A DNA stretch of 64,000 bases from Pseudoxanthomonas sp. JBR18 (GTDB lineage Bacteria > Pseudomonadota > Gammaproteobacteria > Xanthomonadales > Xanthomonadaceae). Positions within the stretch are counted from its first letter, which is position 1, and the number at the start of each line of letters is the position of its first letter. The stretch covers positions 2,425,001 to 2,489,000 of the forward strand of contig NZ_CP116339.1 of the NCBI RefSeq assembly GCF_028198165.1, given 5' to 3'. The notes beneath the pieces were generated by a model, which was not told where the DNA came from, did not search any database, and was given only the letters and a program-made list of their open reading frames with translations. Both the position numbers and the translations under genes were made by a program. Below, in pieces: positions 7,596 through 16,053 of the stretch.

Positions 7596-9373
7596 GAGGC
7601 CTCCTGCCAGGAGCGCGACAGGCGCATGGCGGCGATGATCAGCCCCACGTGCGAATAGGTCTGCGGGAAGTTGCCCCAGGCCTCGCCGTCCTCGAAGGCC
7701 AGGTCCTCGGACAGCAGGCCCAGGTGATTGCGCCGCGCCAGGATGCGCTCGAACATCGCCCGCGCCTCGTCCTTGCGGCCGATCGCGGCCAGCGCGTCGA
7801 TGTACCAGAAGGTGCAGATGGTGAAGCTGGTCTCCGGTTCGCCGAAGTCGTCCGGGGCCACGTAACGGAACAGCGCGTCGCCCTTCTTCAGGGTCTGACC
7901 GATGGCCTCGACGGTGGAGACGAAGCGCGGATCGTCGGCCGCGACGAAGCCGATATCGGCCAGCAGCAGCAGCGAGGCATCCAGGTAATCGCTCTGGAAC
8001 GAAGCGCTGAACCAGCCCTGCTCCTCGCGCCAGGCCTGTTCCAGGGTGGTGGCGCGGATGGTGTCGGCGCGCTCGCGCCAGTAGGTGGCGCGGTCGTCGC
8101 GCTGCATGCGCTGGGCGATCTTGGCGAGGCGGTCGCAGGCGGCCCAGCACATGGCCGCGGTATAGGTGTGGACCTCGGCGCGACCGCGGAACTCCCACAG
8201 GCCGGCGTCGGGGATCTCGTATAGCGCCGCGGCGCGCTCGCCCAGCGCTTCGAGCCGCTCGAAGGCATGCACGTCGCCCGGGTCGGCCAGGCGCTGGTCG
8301 AAGAACAGCTGCGTGGAAGCCAGCACCACCGAGCCGTACACGTCGTGTTGCTTCTGGATCCAGGCCAGGTTGCCGCGTCGCACCGGCCCCATGCCGCGGT
8401 AGCCGGCCAGGCTGGGCACATCGTGCTCGTGCAGCTCGACCTCGAAGTTGATGCCGTACATCGGCTGCAAGGTGCCGTCGTGGGTGGCGATGTTGAAGAT
8501 GTAGGACAGGAACTGCTCCATCGTCCGGGTCGCGCCCAGGCGGTTGAGCGCGCGCACCACGAAGGCCGCGTCACGCAGCCAGCAATAGCGGTAGTCCCAG
8601 TTGCGCGGCGTATCGGCGGCCTCCGGGATGGAGGTGGTCATCGCCGCGATGATGCCGCCGCTGTCCTCGTACTGGCACAGCTTGAGGGTGATCGCGCTGC
8701 GGATCACCGCGTCCTGCCAGTCCAGCGGGATCGACAGGTAGCGCACCCATTCGGTCCAGTAATGGCGGGTGTTCTCCTCGGCCTCGCGTACGTACCCTGC
8801 CAGCGAGCGGCGCAGGGATTCGTCCACGCCCAGCACCAGATGCACCGGGTGGCTGAGGATGAAGGGCGTCTCCTCGCGCAAGAAGCGCACCGGGACGTCG
8901 GTGGTCAGGCGCAGGGTGAACTCGGGCAGCAGCCAGCGGATGTGGTTGCTGCCCCAGGTGGTCTCCGGCTTGCGCGCGCCCCAATCGGCCAGCGGACGGG
9001 CGCGGATGGTGATGCGTGGCGTGCCGCTGATCGGACGCACCTGGCGAATGATGCTGACCGGTCGGTAGAAGCGCTGGTTCTCGCGCCAGCGCGGAGCGAA
9101 GTCGATGATCTCCAGCGCATTGCCGTGGGTGTCGCGCAGGACGGTGCGCAGGATTGCGGTATTGGTGAGGTAGTGCTGCTCGCTGGAGGCGAAGTCCTCC
9201 AGTTCCACCGCGAAGTCGCCCCCCTCCTGTTGGACCGGCGAGAGCAGGCTGCAGAAGGCCGGATCGCCGTCGAAGGCGGGCATGCAACTCCAGACCACCC
9301 GTGCCTGCTTGTCGATGAGGGCGCCGAAACTGCCGTTGCCGATGACGCCCATGTCCAGGGTGGGGTGGCTCAT
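7592..9373 (-). CDS. GH15 family glucoside hydrolase (trehalase-like)
   Basis: 593 residues of the glycoside hydrolase 15 family (glucoamylase/bacterial trehalase type). Family landmarks are DMGVIGNGSFGALID at the N-terminus, NWDYRYCWLRDAAF in the middle of an (alpha/alpha)6 barrel, LWEFRGRAEVHTYTAAMCW with the first catalytic Glu, and EDGEAWGNFPQTYSHVGLI near the C-terminus with the second. There is no signal peptide, so the protein is cytoplasmic. The start ATG at 9373 is preceded by GGAG. It is flanked by otsB and otsA, so the likely substrate is trehalose, trehalose-6-phosphate or a related alpha-glucoside. Putting a hydrolase between two synthesis genes suggests turnover control. The exact substrate is not shown by the sequence. 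Confidence 0.9.
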   Translation of the reverse strand: MSHPTLDMGVIGNGSFGALIDKQARVVWSCMPAFDGDPAFCSLLSPVQQEGGDFAVELEDFASSEQHYLTNTAILRTVLRDTHGNALEIIDFAPRWRENQRFYRPVSIIRQVRPISGTPRITIRARPLADWGARKPETTWGSNHIRWLLPEFTLRLTTDVPVRFLREETPFILSHPVHLVLGVDESLRRSLAGYVREAEENTRHYWTEWVRYLSIPLDWQDAVIRSAITLKLCQYEDSGGIIAAMTTSIPEAADTPRNWDYRYCWLRDAAFVVRALNRLGATRTMEQFLSYIFNIATHDGTLQPMYGINFEVELHEHDVPSLAGYRGMGPVRRGNLAWIQKQHDVYGSVVLASTQLFFDQRLADPGDVHAFERLEALGERAAALYEIPDAGLWEFRGRAEVHTYTAAMCWAACDRLAKIAQRMQRDDRATYWRERADTIRATTLEQAWREEQGWFSASFQSDYLDASLLLLADIGFVAADDPRFVSTVEAIGQTLKKGDALFRYVAPDDFGEPETSFTICTFWYIDALAAIGRKDEARAMFERILARRNHLGLLSEDLAFEDGEAWGNFPQTYSHVGLIIAAMRLSRSWQEAS

Positions 9374-9407
9374 GCTTGCTCCGTGGGGGTAGTGGGGGTG
9401 GGGACCG

Positions 9408-10148
9408 CTAGAGGTGGGACCGCAGCCAGGCGTGGACCGCCGAGACGTCGGGCAGGGCGTACATCGCATGGCTGTTGGCGCGCCGGCCGACCAGCACGCT
9501 CCAGCCGCCCAGTGCATTGGCCGCCGCAAAGCCGTACTCGTCGGTCAGGTCATCGCCCACGAACACCGGCCTGCGGCCGGCGAAGGGGGATGCTTCCAGC
9601 AGCCTACGCATGGCGCGGCCTTTGTCCACATCGTCCGGCACCAGTTCTATCACTTGGTTGCCCGGCTGCAGGCGGTAGCCCGGCAGATCGGGCAGGTGGC
9701 GGGCGGCCAGCGCTTGCAGGGCATCGGCGGCGGCCGGCGCGGCGCGCCAGTGCAGGGCGATGTTGCTGTGCTTGTTCTCCACCCGCACCCCGGGATAGCG
9801 GTGGGAGAGGATCGTCGCCTCACGGCGCAGCGCCTCCAGGGCCTGGACCGGCACCGCGCGCGCCGAGTCGGGGGCGCCGCGCAGTTCCTGACCATGCATC
9901 CCGGCTGCCGGCAGGGCGTGGGGTGTGAAGACCGCATCCAGTTCGCTCAGGGGGCGGCCGCTGATCAGGGCCAGCGCGCCGCCGAGGCGCTCGGACAGGC
10001 GCAGCACCGTGTCCAGCCCCCCTTCCGGGAGCGCGACTGCGCTGGGGTCGTCCTGGAACTCAAGCAATGTGCCGTCCACGTCCAGGAACAGGGCGTGGTC
10101 GCCCGAGAGGTGTGGCGGGGCTGGAAAGCGGTTGGGGGAAGCGGGCAT
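9408..10148 (-). CDS. otsB: Trehalose-6-phosphate phosphatase
   Basis: 246 residues of the HAD superfamily. The nucleophile motif is FLDVDGTLLEF near residue 22. ALISGRPLSELD, the cap segment VENKHSNIALHWR and GDDLTDEYGF (motif IV) follow, all diagnostic for OtsB. It converts trehalose-6-phosphate to trehalose in the cytoplasm. It is the first gene of the minus-strand trehalose operon, 34 bases before the GH15 gene. The ribosome site is weak, but no other start keeps the family N-terminus. The reading frame runs back toward the divergent aceF promoter with no family similarity. Confidence 0.93.
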   Translation of the reverse strand: MPASPNRFPAPPHLSGDHALFLDVDGTLLEFQDDPSAVALPEGGLDTVLRLSERLGGALALISGRPLSELDAVFTPHALPAAGMHGQELRGAPDSARAVPVQALEALRREATILSHRYPGVRVENKHSNIALHWRAAPAAADALQALAARHLPDLPGYRLQPGNQVIELVPDDVDKGRAMRRLLEASPFAGRRPVFVGDDLTDEYGFAAANALGGWSVLVGRRANSHAMYALPDVSAVHAWLRSHL

Positions 10149-10309
10149 GGGGGCTTTGCAGGCGTCTTCCGCATGAAAACGTTGCAGCGCATTGTTCGCG
10201 GACGCCGGTGAACACGCGGTGTTGAAGCAGGTGTCTAGGCAATTGGTCGAGCAAAGACGAAATTTCGTCCGATCCTGACAGGATTTCGGCCAGTTGCCAT
10301 GAGCCAAGC

Positions 10310-10337
10310 TTGGCGACGCGCGCGACGGTCGTACAAT
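10310..10337 (+). promoter_or_regulatory. Candidate sigma-70 promoter of aceF operon
   Basis: TTGGCG (10310-10315) and TACAAT (10332-10337) are separated by 16 bases and lie 41 bases before the aceF ATG. The spacer region 10149-10378 must also hold the divergent otsB promoter, which I could not place. Confidence 0.6.
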
Positions 10338-10378
10338 GGCCGGCCCAGTCCCACAAGAATCCAACCGGAGTTCAGCAG

Positions 10379-11818
10379 ATGGCTCAAGCCCAGGAAGCAC
10401 GCGTCCCCGACATCGGTGACTACAGCGACGTGCCTGTGATCGAGGTGCTGGTCTCCGTCGGGGACACGGTACAGAAGGACCAGGGGCTGATCACCCTGGA
10501 GTCGGACAAGGCCACCCTGGAAGTGCCCGCGGCCTTCGGCGGCGTGGTCAAGGAATTGAAGGTCAAGGTCGGCGACACCCTCTCCGAGGGCGCGGTCGTG
10601 GCCATGATCGAGCCGCAGGACGACTCGGCCCCGGCGCCCAAGGCCGAGGACAAGCCGGCCCCGGCCAAGGCGTCTGCCGCCCCGCCGGCCAAGGCGGCCG
10701 AGCCGGACAGCCCGGCCGAGCCGGTCCAGACCGGTTCCCCCGACAAACTGACCCAGCGCGAGATCGCCCAGTCGCAGTCGCGCGTGGCCTCCGGCGCCAC
10801 CGCCGGCCAGGATGCGCCGCCGTCCCCGCCGACCAGCACCCCGCCGGTGGCCTTCGATGCCGACCGGGTAATGCCCGACAAGGTCCCGCATGCCAGCCCG
10901 GTGGTGCGCGTGTTCGCCCGCGAGCTGGGCGTGGACCTGTCCAAGGTGTCCGGCAGCGCCCGCAAGGGCCGCATCACCAAGGAAGACGTGCAGGGCTACG
11001 TCAAGCAGGCCCTGGCCGGTGGCGGTGCCAGCGCAGCCGCGCCTGCCGCCGCGGCCGCCGGCGGTGGCAATGGCCTGAACCTGCTCGCCTGGCCCAAGGT
11101 GGACTTCTCCAAGTTCGGCCAGACCGAGGTCCAGCCGCTCTCGCGCATCCAGAAGATCTCTGGCGCCAACCTGGCGCGCAACTGGGCGATGATCCCGCAC
11201 GTCACCCAGTTCGACTCGGCCGACATCACCGATCTGGAAGACCTGCGCGTGCAGCTCAACAAGGAGGCCGAGAAGTCCAAGTCCGGCGTCAAGCTGACCA
11301 TGCTGGCCTTCCTGATCAAGGCCAGCGCCGCGCTGCTGAAGAAGTACCCGACCTTCAACGCCTCGCTGGATGCGGCCGGGGAGAACCTGACGCTGAAGAA
11401 GTACTTCCACATCGGCTTTGCCGCCGATACGCCCAACGGGCTGGTCGTGCCGGTGATCCGCGACGTGGACAGCAAGGGTGTCAACGACATCGCCGCAGAG
11501 ACCGGCGCGCTGGCCAAGAAGGCGCGCGACGGCAAGCTCGGCCCGGCCGAGATGACCGGCGGCTGTTTCTCCATCTCCTCGCTGGGCGGCATCGGCGGCA
11601 CCGCGTTCACGCCGATCGTCAACGCGCCGGAGGTGGCGATCCTGGGCGTGTCCAAGTCGGCCATCCAGCCGGTGTGGGACGGCAAGGCGTTCCAGCCGCG
11701 CCTGATGCTGCCGCTGTCGCTGAGCTACGACCACCGCGTAATCGACGGGGCGCTGGCCGCGCGCTTCACTGCCGACCTGGCCCGCGTGCTGGGCGACATG
11801 CGCCGGGTCCTGCTGTGA
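10379..11818 (+). CDS. aceF: Pyruvate dehydrogenase E2 (dihydrolipoamide acetyltransferase)
   Basis: 479 residues. One N-terminal lipoyl domain has the ESDKATLEVP motif with the lipoylated Lys at residue 44. It is followed by an Ala/Pro-rich linker, a peripheral-subunit-binding domain (SPVVRVFARELGVDLSKVSGSARKGRITKEDV), a second linker, and the acyltransferase core ending in SLSYDHRVIDG (catalytic His452 and Asp456). It transfers acetyl groups from lipoate to CoA in the pyruvate dehydrogenase complex. Only one lipoyl domain is present where proteobacterial E2 of this type often has two or three; the E3 gene downstream carries two more. No aceE is in the window. Confidence 0.93.
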   Translation: MAQAQEARVPDIGDYSDVPVIEVLVSVGDTVQKDQGLITLESDKATLEVPAAFGGVVKELKVKVGDTLSEGAVVAMIEPQDDSAPAPKAEDKPAPAKASAAPPAKAAEPDSPAEPVQTGSPDKLTQREIAQSQSRVASGATAGQDAPPSPPTSTPPVAFDADRVMPDKVPHASPVVRVFARELGVDLSKVSGSARKGRITKEDVQGYVKQALAGGGASAAAPAAAAAGGGNGLNLLAWPKVDFSKFGQTEVQPLSRIQKISGANLARNWAMIPHVTQFDSADITDLEDLRVQLNKEAEKSKSGVKLTMLAFLIKASAALLKKYPTFNASLDAAGENLTLKKYFHIGFAADTPNGLVVPVIRDVDSKGVNDIAAETGALAKKARDGKLGPAEMTGGCFSISSLGGIGGTAFTPIVNAPEVAILGVSKSAIQPVWDGKAFQPRLMLPLSLSYDHRVIDGALAARFTADLARVLGDMRRVLL

Positions 11819-11858
11819 TCCTGGCCTGTCCACCGCGCCGCCGGGCACGCTGAGCCCC

Positions 11859-12977
11859 ATGCCGGGGCTGCTCGCCGCCGCCGCTGCCCCGCAGGACGCC
11901 AGCGGCGCTGGCGACTGGGTGCGCGATGCCGCGCGCGAGCATTCGGCCGGGCTGCTGCCGGTCCTGGACTACAAGCTGCTGACCGTCTCGGGGGTGCCGA
12001 TCACAATCGGTGGCCTGGTGGCCGCCGCGGTGGTGCTGCTGCTGACCTGGGTGGTATCCAGGCTGGCCCGGCGCGGCTTGGCCCGCTATGGCGCCCGGCA
12101 TCCGCGCACCAGCCAGGCCTCGCTGTACACGGTCTCGCGCATCGTCCAGTACGCGCTGCTGGCGGCTGGCCTGCTGATCGCGCTGGCGGCGATCGGGATG
12201 CCGGTGGGCAAGTTCACCGTGTTCGCCGGGGCCATCGGCGTGGGCCTGGGCTTTGGCCTGCAGGCGATCTTCAACAACTTCATCTCCGGCCTGATCCTGC
12301 TGTTCGACAAGTCCCTGCGCGTGGGCGACTTTGTGGAACTGGAGTCCGGCGTGCACGGCGAGGTCCGCGACATCCACATCCGCGCCACCACCATTGTCAC
12401 CAACGACAACATCGACATCCTGGTGCCCAACTCGGAGTTCGTCAGCGGCCGGGTGGTCAACTGGACCCACGGCGATGGCTCGCGACGGATCAAGGTGCCG
12501 TTCGGCGTGGCCTACGGCGTGGACAAGGACACGGTCAAACAGGCCGCGCTGGAGGCGGCCGCCGAGGTGCCCTTCACCCTGACCCTGGAAGGCGCGCGGC
12601 GCCCGCAGGTGTGGCTGGTGAACTTCGGCGAGAGCAGCCTGGATTTCGAACTGGTGATCTGGCTGACGCCGGAAGCCACCAAGCGTCCCTCCACGGTCAA
12701 GGCCGCGTATTTCTGGGCCTTGCACTCGGCCCTGGCGCGGCATGGGCTGGAGATCCCCTTCCCGCAGCGCGACCTGCACCTGCGCAGCGTGTTCGGCCTG
12801 GATGGCGAGCAGGCCCTGCGCGCGCTGCGCCTGGACACCGCGCCGGCCCAGGAGGCCGACGCACGACCCCTTCAACCTTCCACCGCAGGCAACGACGCGG
12901 TGGACGACGTACACCGCGCGATCCGGGACGAGCAGGCACGCCATCCCGACGCCGCCCCGGAAACAGGAGAGCAATGA
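11859..12977 (+). CDS. MscS-type mechanosensitive channel
   Basis: 372 residues with an N-terminal hydrophobic region and three membrane helices (around ITIGGLVAAAVVLLLTWVV, VQYALLAAGLLIALAAIG and the pore helix). The pore-helix signature GAIGVGLGFGLQAIFNNFISGLIL and the adjoining beta domain (LRVGDFVELESGVHGEVRDIHIRATTI and NIDILVPNSEFV) define the MscS family. These channels open on membrane tension and protect cells from osmotic downshock. The gene sits between aceF and lpd on the same strand, 40 bases after aceF and 1 base before the lpd ATG, so it is probably cotranscribed. The low-complexity C-terminal tail (about 50 residues) is unlike the core. The ATG has no strong ribosome site. Confidence 0.9.
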   Translation: MPGLLAAAAAPQDASGAGDWVRDAAREHSAGLLPVLDYKLLTVSGVPITIGGLVAAAVVLLLTWVVSRLARRGLARYGARHPRTSQASLYTVSRIVQYALLAAGLLIALAAIGMPVGKFTVFAGAIGVGLGFGLQAIFNNFISGLILLFDKSLRVGDFVELESGVHGEVRDIHIRATTIVTNDNIDILVPNSEFVSGRVVNWTHGDGSRRIKVPFGVAYGVDKDTVKQAALEAAAEVPFTLTLEGARRPQVWLVNFGESSLDFELVIWLTPEATKRPSTVKAAYFWALHSALARHGLEIPFPQRDLHLRSVFGLDGEQALRALRLDTAPAQEADARPLQPSTAGNDAVDDVHRAIRDEQARHPDAAPETGEQ

Positions 12978-12978
12978 C

Positions 12979-15147
12979 ATGGCAAACACGATCGAAGTAA
13001 AGGTTCCCGATATCGGCGACTTCACCGATGTGCCGGTGATCGAGGTCCTGGTTTCGGTAGGCGACACCGTGTCCAAGGAGCAGGGCCTGGTGACGCTGGA
13101 ATCGGACAAGGCCACCCTGGAGGTGCCGTCCTCGGCCGCCGGCGTGGTCAAGGAGATCAAGGTCAAGGTGGGCGACACGCTGAGCCAGGGCGACCTGGTG
13201 ATCGTGCTGGAAGCAGAAGGTGATGCAGGTACCGCATCGCCGGCCGCGGCCGAGACCCCCAAGGCCGCCGCGCCCGCACCGGCCAAGGCCGAAGCGCCCA
13301 AGGCGGCGCAGGCCTCCGCCCCGGCCCCCGCAAAGGCGTCCGGCGGCGGTCCCATCGAGGTCAAGGTGCCCGATATCGGTGACTTCACCGACGTACCGGT
13401 GATCGAGGTCCTGGTCTCGGTGGGCGACACCGTGTCCAAGGAGCAGGGCCTGGTGACGCTGGAATCGGACAAGGCCACCCTGGAAGTGCCGTCCTCGGCC
13501 GCCGGCGTGGTCAAGGAAATCAAGGTCAAGGTGGGTGACACGCTGAGCCAGGGCGACCTGGTGCTGGTCCTGGAAGGCGAGGGTGGCGAAGCATCTGCTG
13601 GTGCTTCGCCGGAAGCCCCGGCGGCCGAGGCCCCGCGCCCGGCCCCGGTCACCCCGTCGCTGGCCCAGCCCGATGCCGCCGCCGCGCCCAAGGCCGCCGC
13701 CGGCACCGGCAAGCCGGCCGACATCGAGTGCCGCATGGTCGTGCTGGGCTCCGGCCCGGGCGGCTACACGGCGGCCTTCCGTGCCGCCGACCTGGGCCTG
13801 GACACCGTCCTGATCGAGCGTTACGCGTCGCTGGGCGGCGTGTGCCTCAACGTAGGCTGCATCCCGTCCAAGGCGTTGCTGCATTCGGCCAACGTCATCG
13901 ACGAGGCCGCGCATGCGACCGAGTGCGGCATCGAGTTTTCCAAGCCAAAGATCAACCTGGACACGCTGCGCGAGTACAAGGAGAAGGTGGTCGGCAAGCT
14001 CACCGGCGGCCTGGCCGGCATGGCCAAGCAGCGCAAGGTCAGGGTCGTGCAGGGCACCGGCGTGTTCGTCTCGCCCAACGAGATCGAGATCACCGGCGAG
14101 GACGGCAAGACCCAGTTGCTGCGCTTCGAGCAGTGCATCATCGCCGCCGGCTCGCAGGCGGTGAAGCTGCCCAACTTCCCGTGGGACGACAAGCGCGTGA
14201 TGGATTCCACCGACGCGCTGGAACTGGCCGAAATCCCCAAGAAGCTGCTGGTCGTCGGCGGCGGCATCATCGGCCTGGAAATGGCCACCGTCTACAGCGC
14301 GCTGGGCAGCCAGGTCACCGTGGTGGAGTTCATGGACCAGCTGATGCCCGGCGCCGACAAGGACCTGGTCAAGCCGCTGGCCGACCGCCTCAAGAAGCAG
14401 GGCGTCGTCGTTCACCTCAAGACCAAGGCCAGCGGGGTCAAGGCCGAGAAGAAGGGCATCACGGTGACCTTCGAATCGGCCACCGAAGGCGCCAAGCCTG
14501 AGCTGGAATCGGGCACCTGGGACCGCGTGCTGGTCGCCGTGGGTCGTGCACCCAATGGCAAGAAGATCGGCGCAGACAAGGCCGGCGTGCAGGTGACCGA
14601 CCGCGGCTTCATCCCGGCCGACCAGCAGATGCGCACCAACGTGCCGCACATCTTCGCCATCGGCGACATCGTCGGGAACCCGATGCTGGCCCATAAGGCC
14701 ACCCACGAAGGCAAGCTGGCCGCCGAAGTGGCCTCGGGCGAGAAGAAGGAATGGGTGGCTCGCGTGGTGCCGTCGGTGGCCTACACCAATCCGGAGATCG
14801 CCTGGGTGGGCGTGACCGAAACCGAGGCCAAGGCCAAGGGCCTCAAGGTTGGCGTGGCCAAGTTCCCGTGGGCGGCCAGCGGCCGCGCCATCGGCATCGG
14901 CCGCACCGAGGGCTTCACCAAGTTGATCTTCGACGAGGCGACCCATCGCATCGTCGGTGGCGGCATCGTCGGCGTGCATGCCGGCGACCTGTTGGCCGAG
15001 ATCGGTCTGGCCATCGAGATGGGCGCCGAGGCAGAGGACATCGGCCACACCATCCACGCCCACCCGACCCTGAGCGAGTCGGTCGGCATGGCTGCCGAGG
15101 TCTACGACGGCACCATCACCGATCTGTACATCCCGAAGAAGAAGTAA
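12979..15147 (+). CDS. lpdA: Dihydrolipoamide dehydrogenase (E3) with two N-terminal lipoyl domains
   Basis: 722 residues. Two tandem lipoyl domains (about residues 5-80 and 126-200; lipoylated Lys44 and Lys165 in ESDKATLEVP) are joined by Ala/Pro linkers to a full flavin disulfide reductase from about residue 248. The reductase shows GSGPGGYTAAFRAADLG (FAD), the redox pair GGVCLNVGC (Cys289/Cys294), VVGGGIIGLEMA (NAD), the FAIGDIVGNPMLAHKA loop and the catalytic HAHPTLSES. It reoxidises dihydrolipoamide in 2-oxoacid dehydrogenase complexes. E3 with one lipoyl domain is known in Xanthomonas and Neisseria; two are unusual. The ATG follows AGGAGAGCA; an alternative ATG five bases upstream is out of frame. 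A perfect 13-bp hairpin follows the gene. Confidence 0.95.
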   Translation: MANTIEVKVPDIGDFTDVPVIEVLVSVGDTVSKEQGLVTLESDKATLEVPSSAAGVVKEIKVKVGDTLSQGDLVIVLEAEGDAGTASPAAAETPKAAAPAPAKAEAPKAAQASAPAPAKASGGGPIEVKVPDIGDFTDVPVIEVLVSVGDTVSKEQGLVTLESDKATLEVPSSAAGVVKEIKVKVGDTLSQGDLVLVLEGEGGEASAGASPEAPAAEAPRPAPVTPSLAQPDAAAAPKAAAGTGKPADIECRMVVLGSGPGGYTAAFRAADLGLDTVLIERYASLGGVCLNVGCIPSKALLHSANVIDEAAHATECGIEFSKPKINLDTLREYKEKVVGKLTGGLAGMAKQRKVRVVQGTGVFVSPNEIEITGEDGKTQLLRFEQCIIAAGSQAVKLPNFPWDDKRVMDSTDALELAEIPKKLLVVGGGIIGLEMATVYSALGSQVTVVEFMDQLMPGADKDLVKPLADRLKKQGVVVHLKTKASGVKAEKKGITVTFESATEGAKPELESGTWDRVLVAVGRAPNGKKIGADKAGVQVTDRGFIPADQQMRTNVPHIFAIGDIVGNPMLAHKATHEGKLAAEVASGEKKEWVARVVPSVAYTNPEIAWVGVTETEAKAKGLKVGVAKFPWAASGRAIGIGRTEGFTKLIFDEATHRIVGGGIVGVHAGDLLAEIGLAIEMGAEAEDIGHTIHAHPTLSESVGMAAEVYDGTITDLYIPKKK
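12991..13575 (+). repeat. Tandem duplicated lipoyl-domain coding segments
   Basis: The 222-base segments 12991-13212 and 13354-13575 align without gaps. I count 14 base differences and one amino-acid change (Ile to Leu) in 74 codons. They are separated by an Ala/Pro-rich linker of about 47 codons. The E2 lipoyl segment (from 10394) is clearly more divergent. Confidence 0.9.
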
Positions 15148-15169
15148 GCGTTCGCTGCAACGCCTGCCG

Positions 15170-15200
15170 TGACAACGCCCCGCTCGCCGGGGCGTTGTCA
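15170..15200 (+). terminator. Hairpin terminator after lpdA
   Basis: A perfect 13-bp stem (TGACAACGCCCCG and its complement) with a five-base loop CTCGC starts 22 bases after the lpdA stop. There is no T-run, so termination efficiency is uncertain. Confidence 0.7.
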
Positions 15201-15266
15201 TGTGGCGATGGCGGGACATCGTGGCCTTGCGGTAATTTCCGTATTCCGCTGGGTTGATGGAGTGTT

Positions 15267-15965
15267 GTGTTGATCAGGAGGCTGCTAAAGGGTGCGCTGC
15301 TGCTCGTGCTGGCGATGCCGGCCCTGGCCGAAGACGATCCCGAGCTCGCCGCTGCGCTGGCCAAATGCCCCGGGGCGGCGCAATTTCGTCAACACCATCC
15401 GCATGAGGATGCCCCGCCGGAACAGGAGGCCGCGCCACCGACCGACCCCGCCCTGCGCAAGCAGTTGCTGGACATGGTGGCGCCCGACCAGCAGGCGCGT
15501 GATGCGGTCAATGCCGCAGGGTGGTCGCGCGAAAGCGTGGAGGCGATGTCGCGCGTGGACGCGGCGAACCTGCCGCGGATCAAACGGATTGTGGAAGCAC
15601 ACGCCGGCCTGCCCCTGCCATCGGAAGTGGGCCAGGACGGTGTCGACGCGGCATGGCTGCTGGTCCAGCACGCCGACGCCGATCCGGCTTTCCAGGCGCA
15701 GGTGCTGGATCAGGTGCAGTCGCGTGTCGGCCACGGTGGCCTGAGGGGTCAAGACTTCATCCTGCTGACCGATCGCGTGCTGACCAATCAGGGCAAGCCA
15801 CAACGTTACGGCAGTCAGCTCATCGCTCGGGATGGAAAGTGGGTGCCCAAGCCGTTGGAAGACCCCGCCCAGGTCGATGCACGGCGGGCGGCGGTTGGTC
15901 AGATGCCGCTGGCCGACTATCTCTGCGTGGCGCGCCAAATGTTCCAGCCGCCCGCTCAGCAGTAG
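15267..15965 (+). CDS. Exported hypothetical protein, DUF6624-like
   Basis: 232 residues from a GTG start with GGAG just upstream. A signal peptide (LIRRLLKGALLLVLAMPALAEDD) directs export. The mature part is helical and hydrophilic, with segments LRKQLLDMVAPDQQARDAV, RIKRIVEAHAGLPLPSEVGQDGVDAAWLLVQHADADPAFQ and LTDRVLTNQGKPQRYGSQL. The run of motifs, with GxxAAWLLVQHAD and KPQRYGTQ, matches what I recall of the uncharacterised DUF6624 family. No catalytic residues can be named. It stands alone between two hairpin terminators. Confidence 0.7.
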   Translation: MLIRRLLKGALLLVLAMPALAEDDPELAAALAKCPGAAQFRQHHPHEDAPPEQEAAPPTDPALRKQLLDMVAPDQQARDAVNAAGWSRESVEAMSRVDAANLPRIKRIVEAHAGLPLPSEVGQDGVDAAWLLVQHADADPAFQAQVLDQVQSRVGHGGLRGQDFILLTDRVLTNQGKPQRYGSQLIARDGKWVPKPLEDPAQVDARRAAVGQMPLADYLCVARQMFQPPAQQ

Positions 15966-16005
15966 ATAAGCACTTGCCAGCGCGCCGCGATGCGGATTAA
16001 ACAGG

Positions 16006-16036
16006 CAGGCGGCCGTCCCAGGGACGGTCGCCTGTC
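16006..16036 (+). terminator. Terminator after the 15267 gene
   Basis: CAGGCGGCCGTCCC pairs with GGGACGGTCGCCTG (one G-T pair), followed by TCTTCTT. It lies about 40 bases past the stop at 15965 and before the next gene. Confidence 0.7.
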
Positions 16037-16053
16037 TTCTTCGGGGATCATCG

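Noticed and set aside
9374..9529. N-terminal extension of the GH15 protein
   Set aside because: The added residues overlap the otsB coding end in another frame and carry no GH15 similarity; ATG 9373 has its own GGAG site.
12697..15219. An 840-codon open frame on the minus strand opposite lpdA, and similar long antisense frames opposite atpA (25221-27248), atpD (28361-29701), glmS (58142-60592) and the TonB receptor (18577-20877)
   Set aside because: They are rich in Gly/Arg/His/Gln, lack ribosome sites and family motifs, and mirror the codon structure of strongly conserved genes; typical of high-GC DNA.
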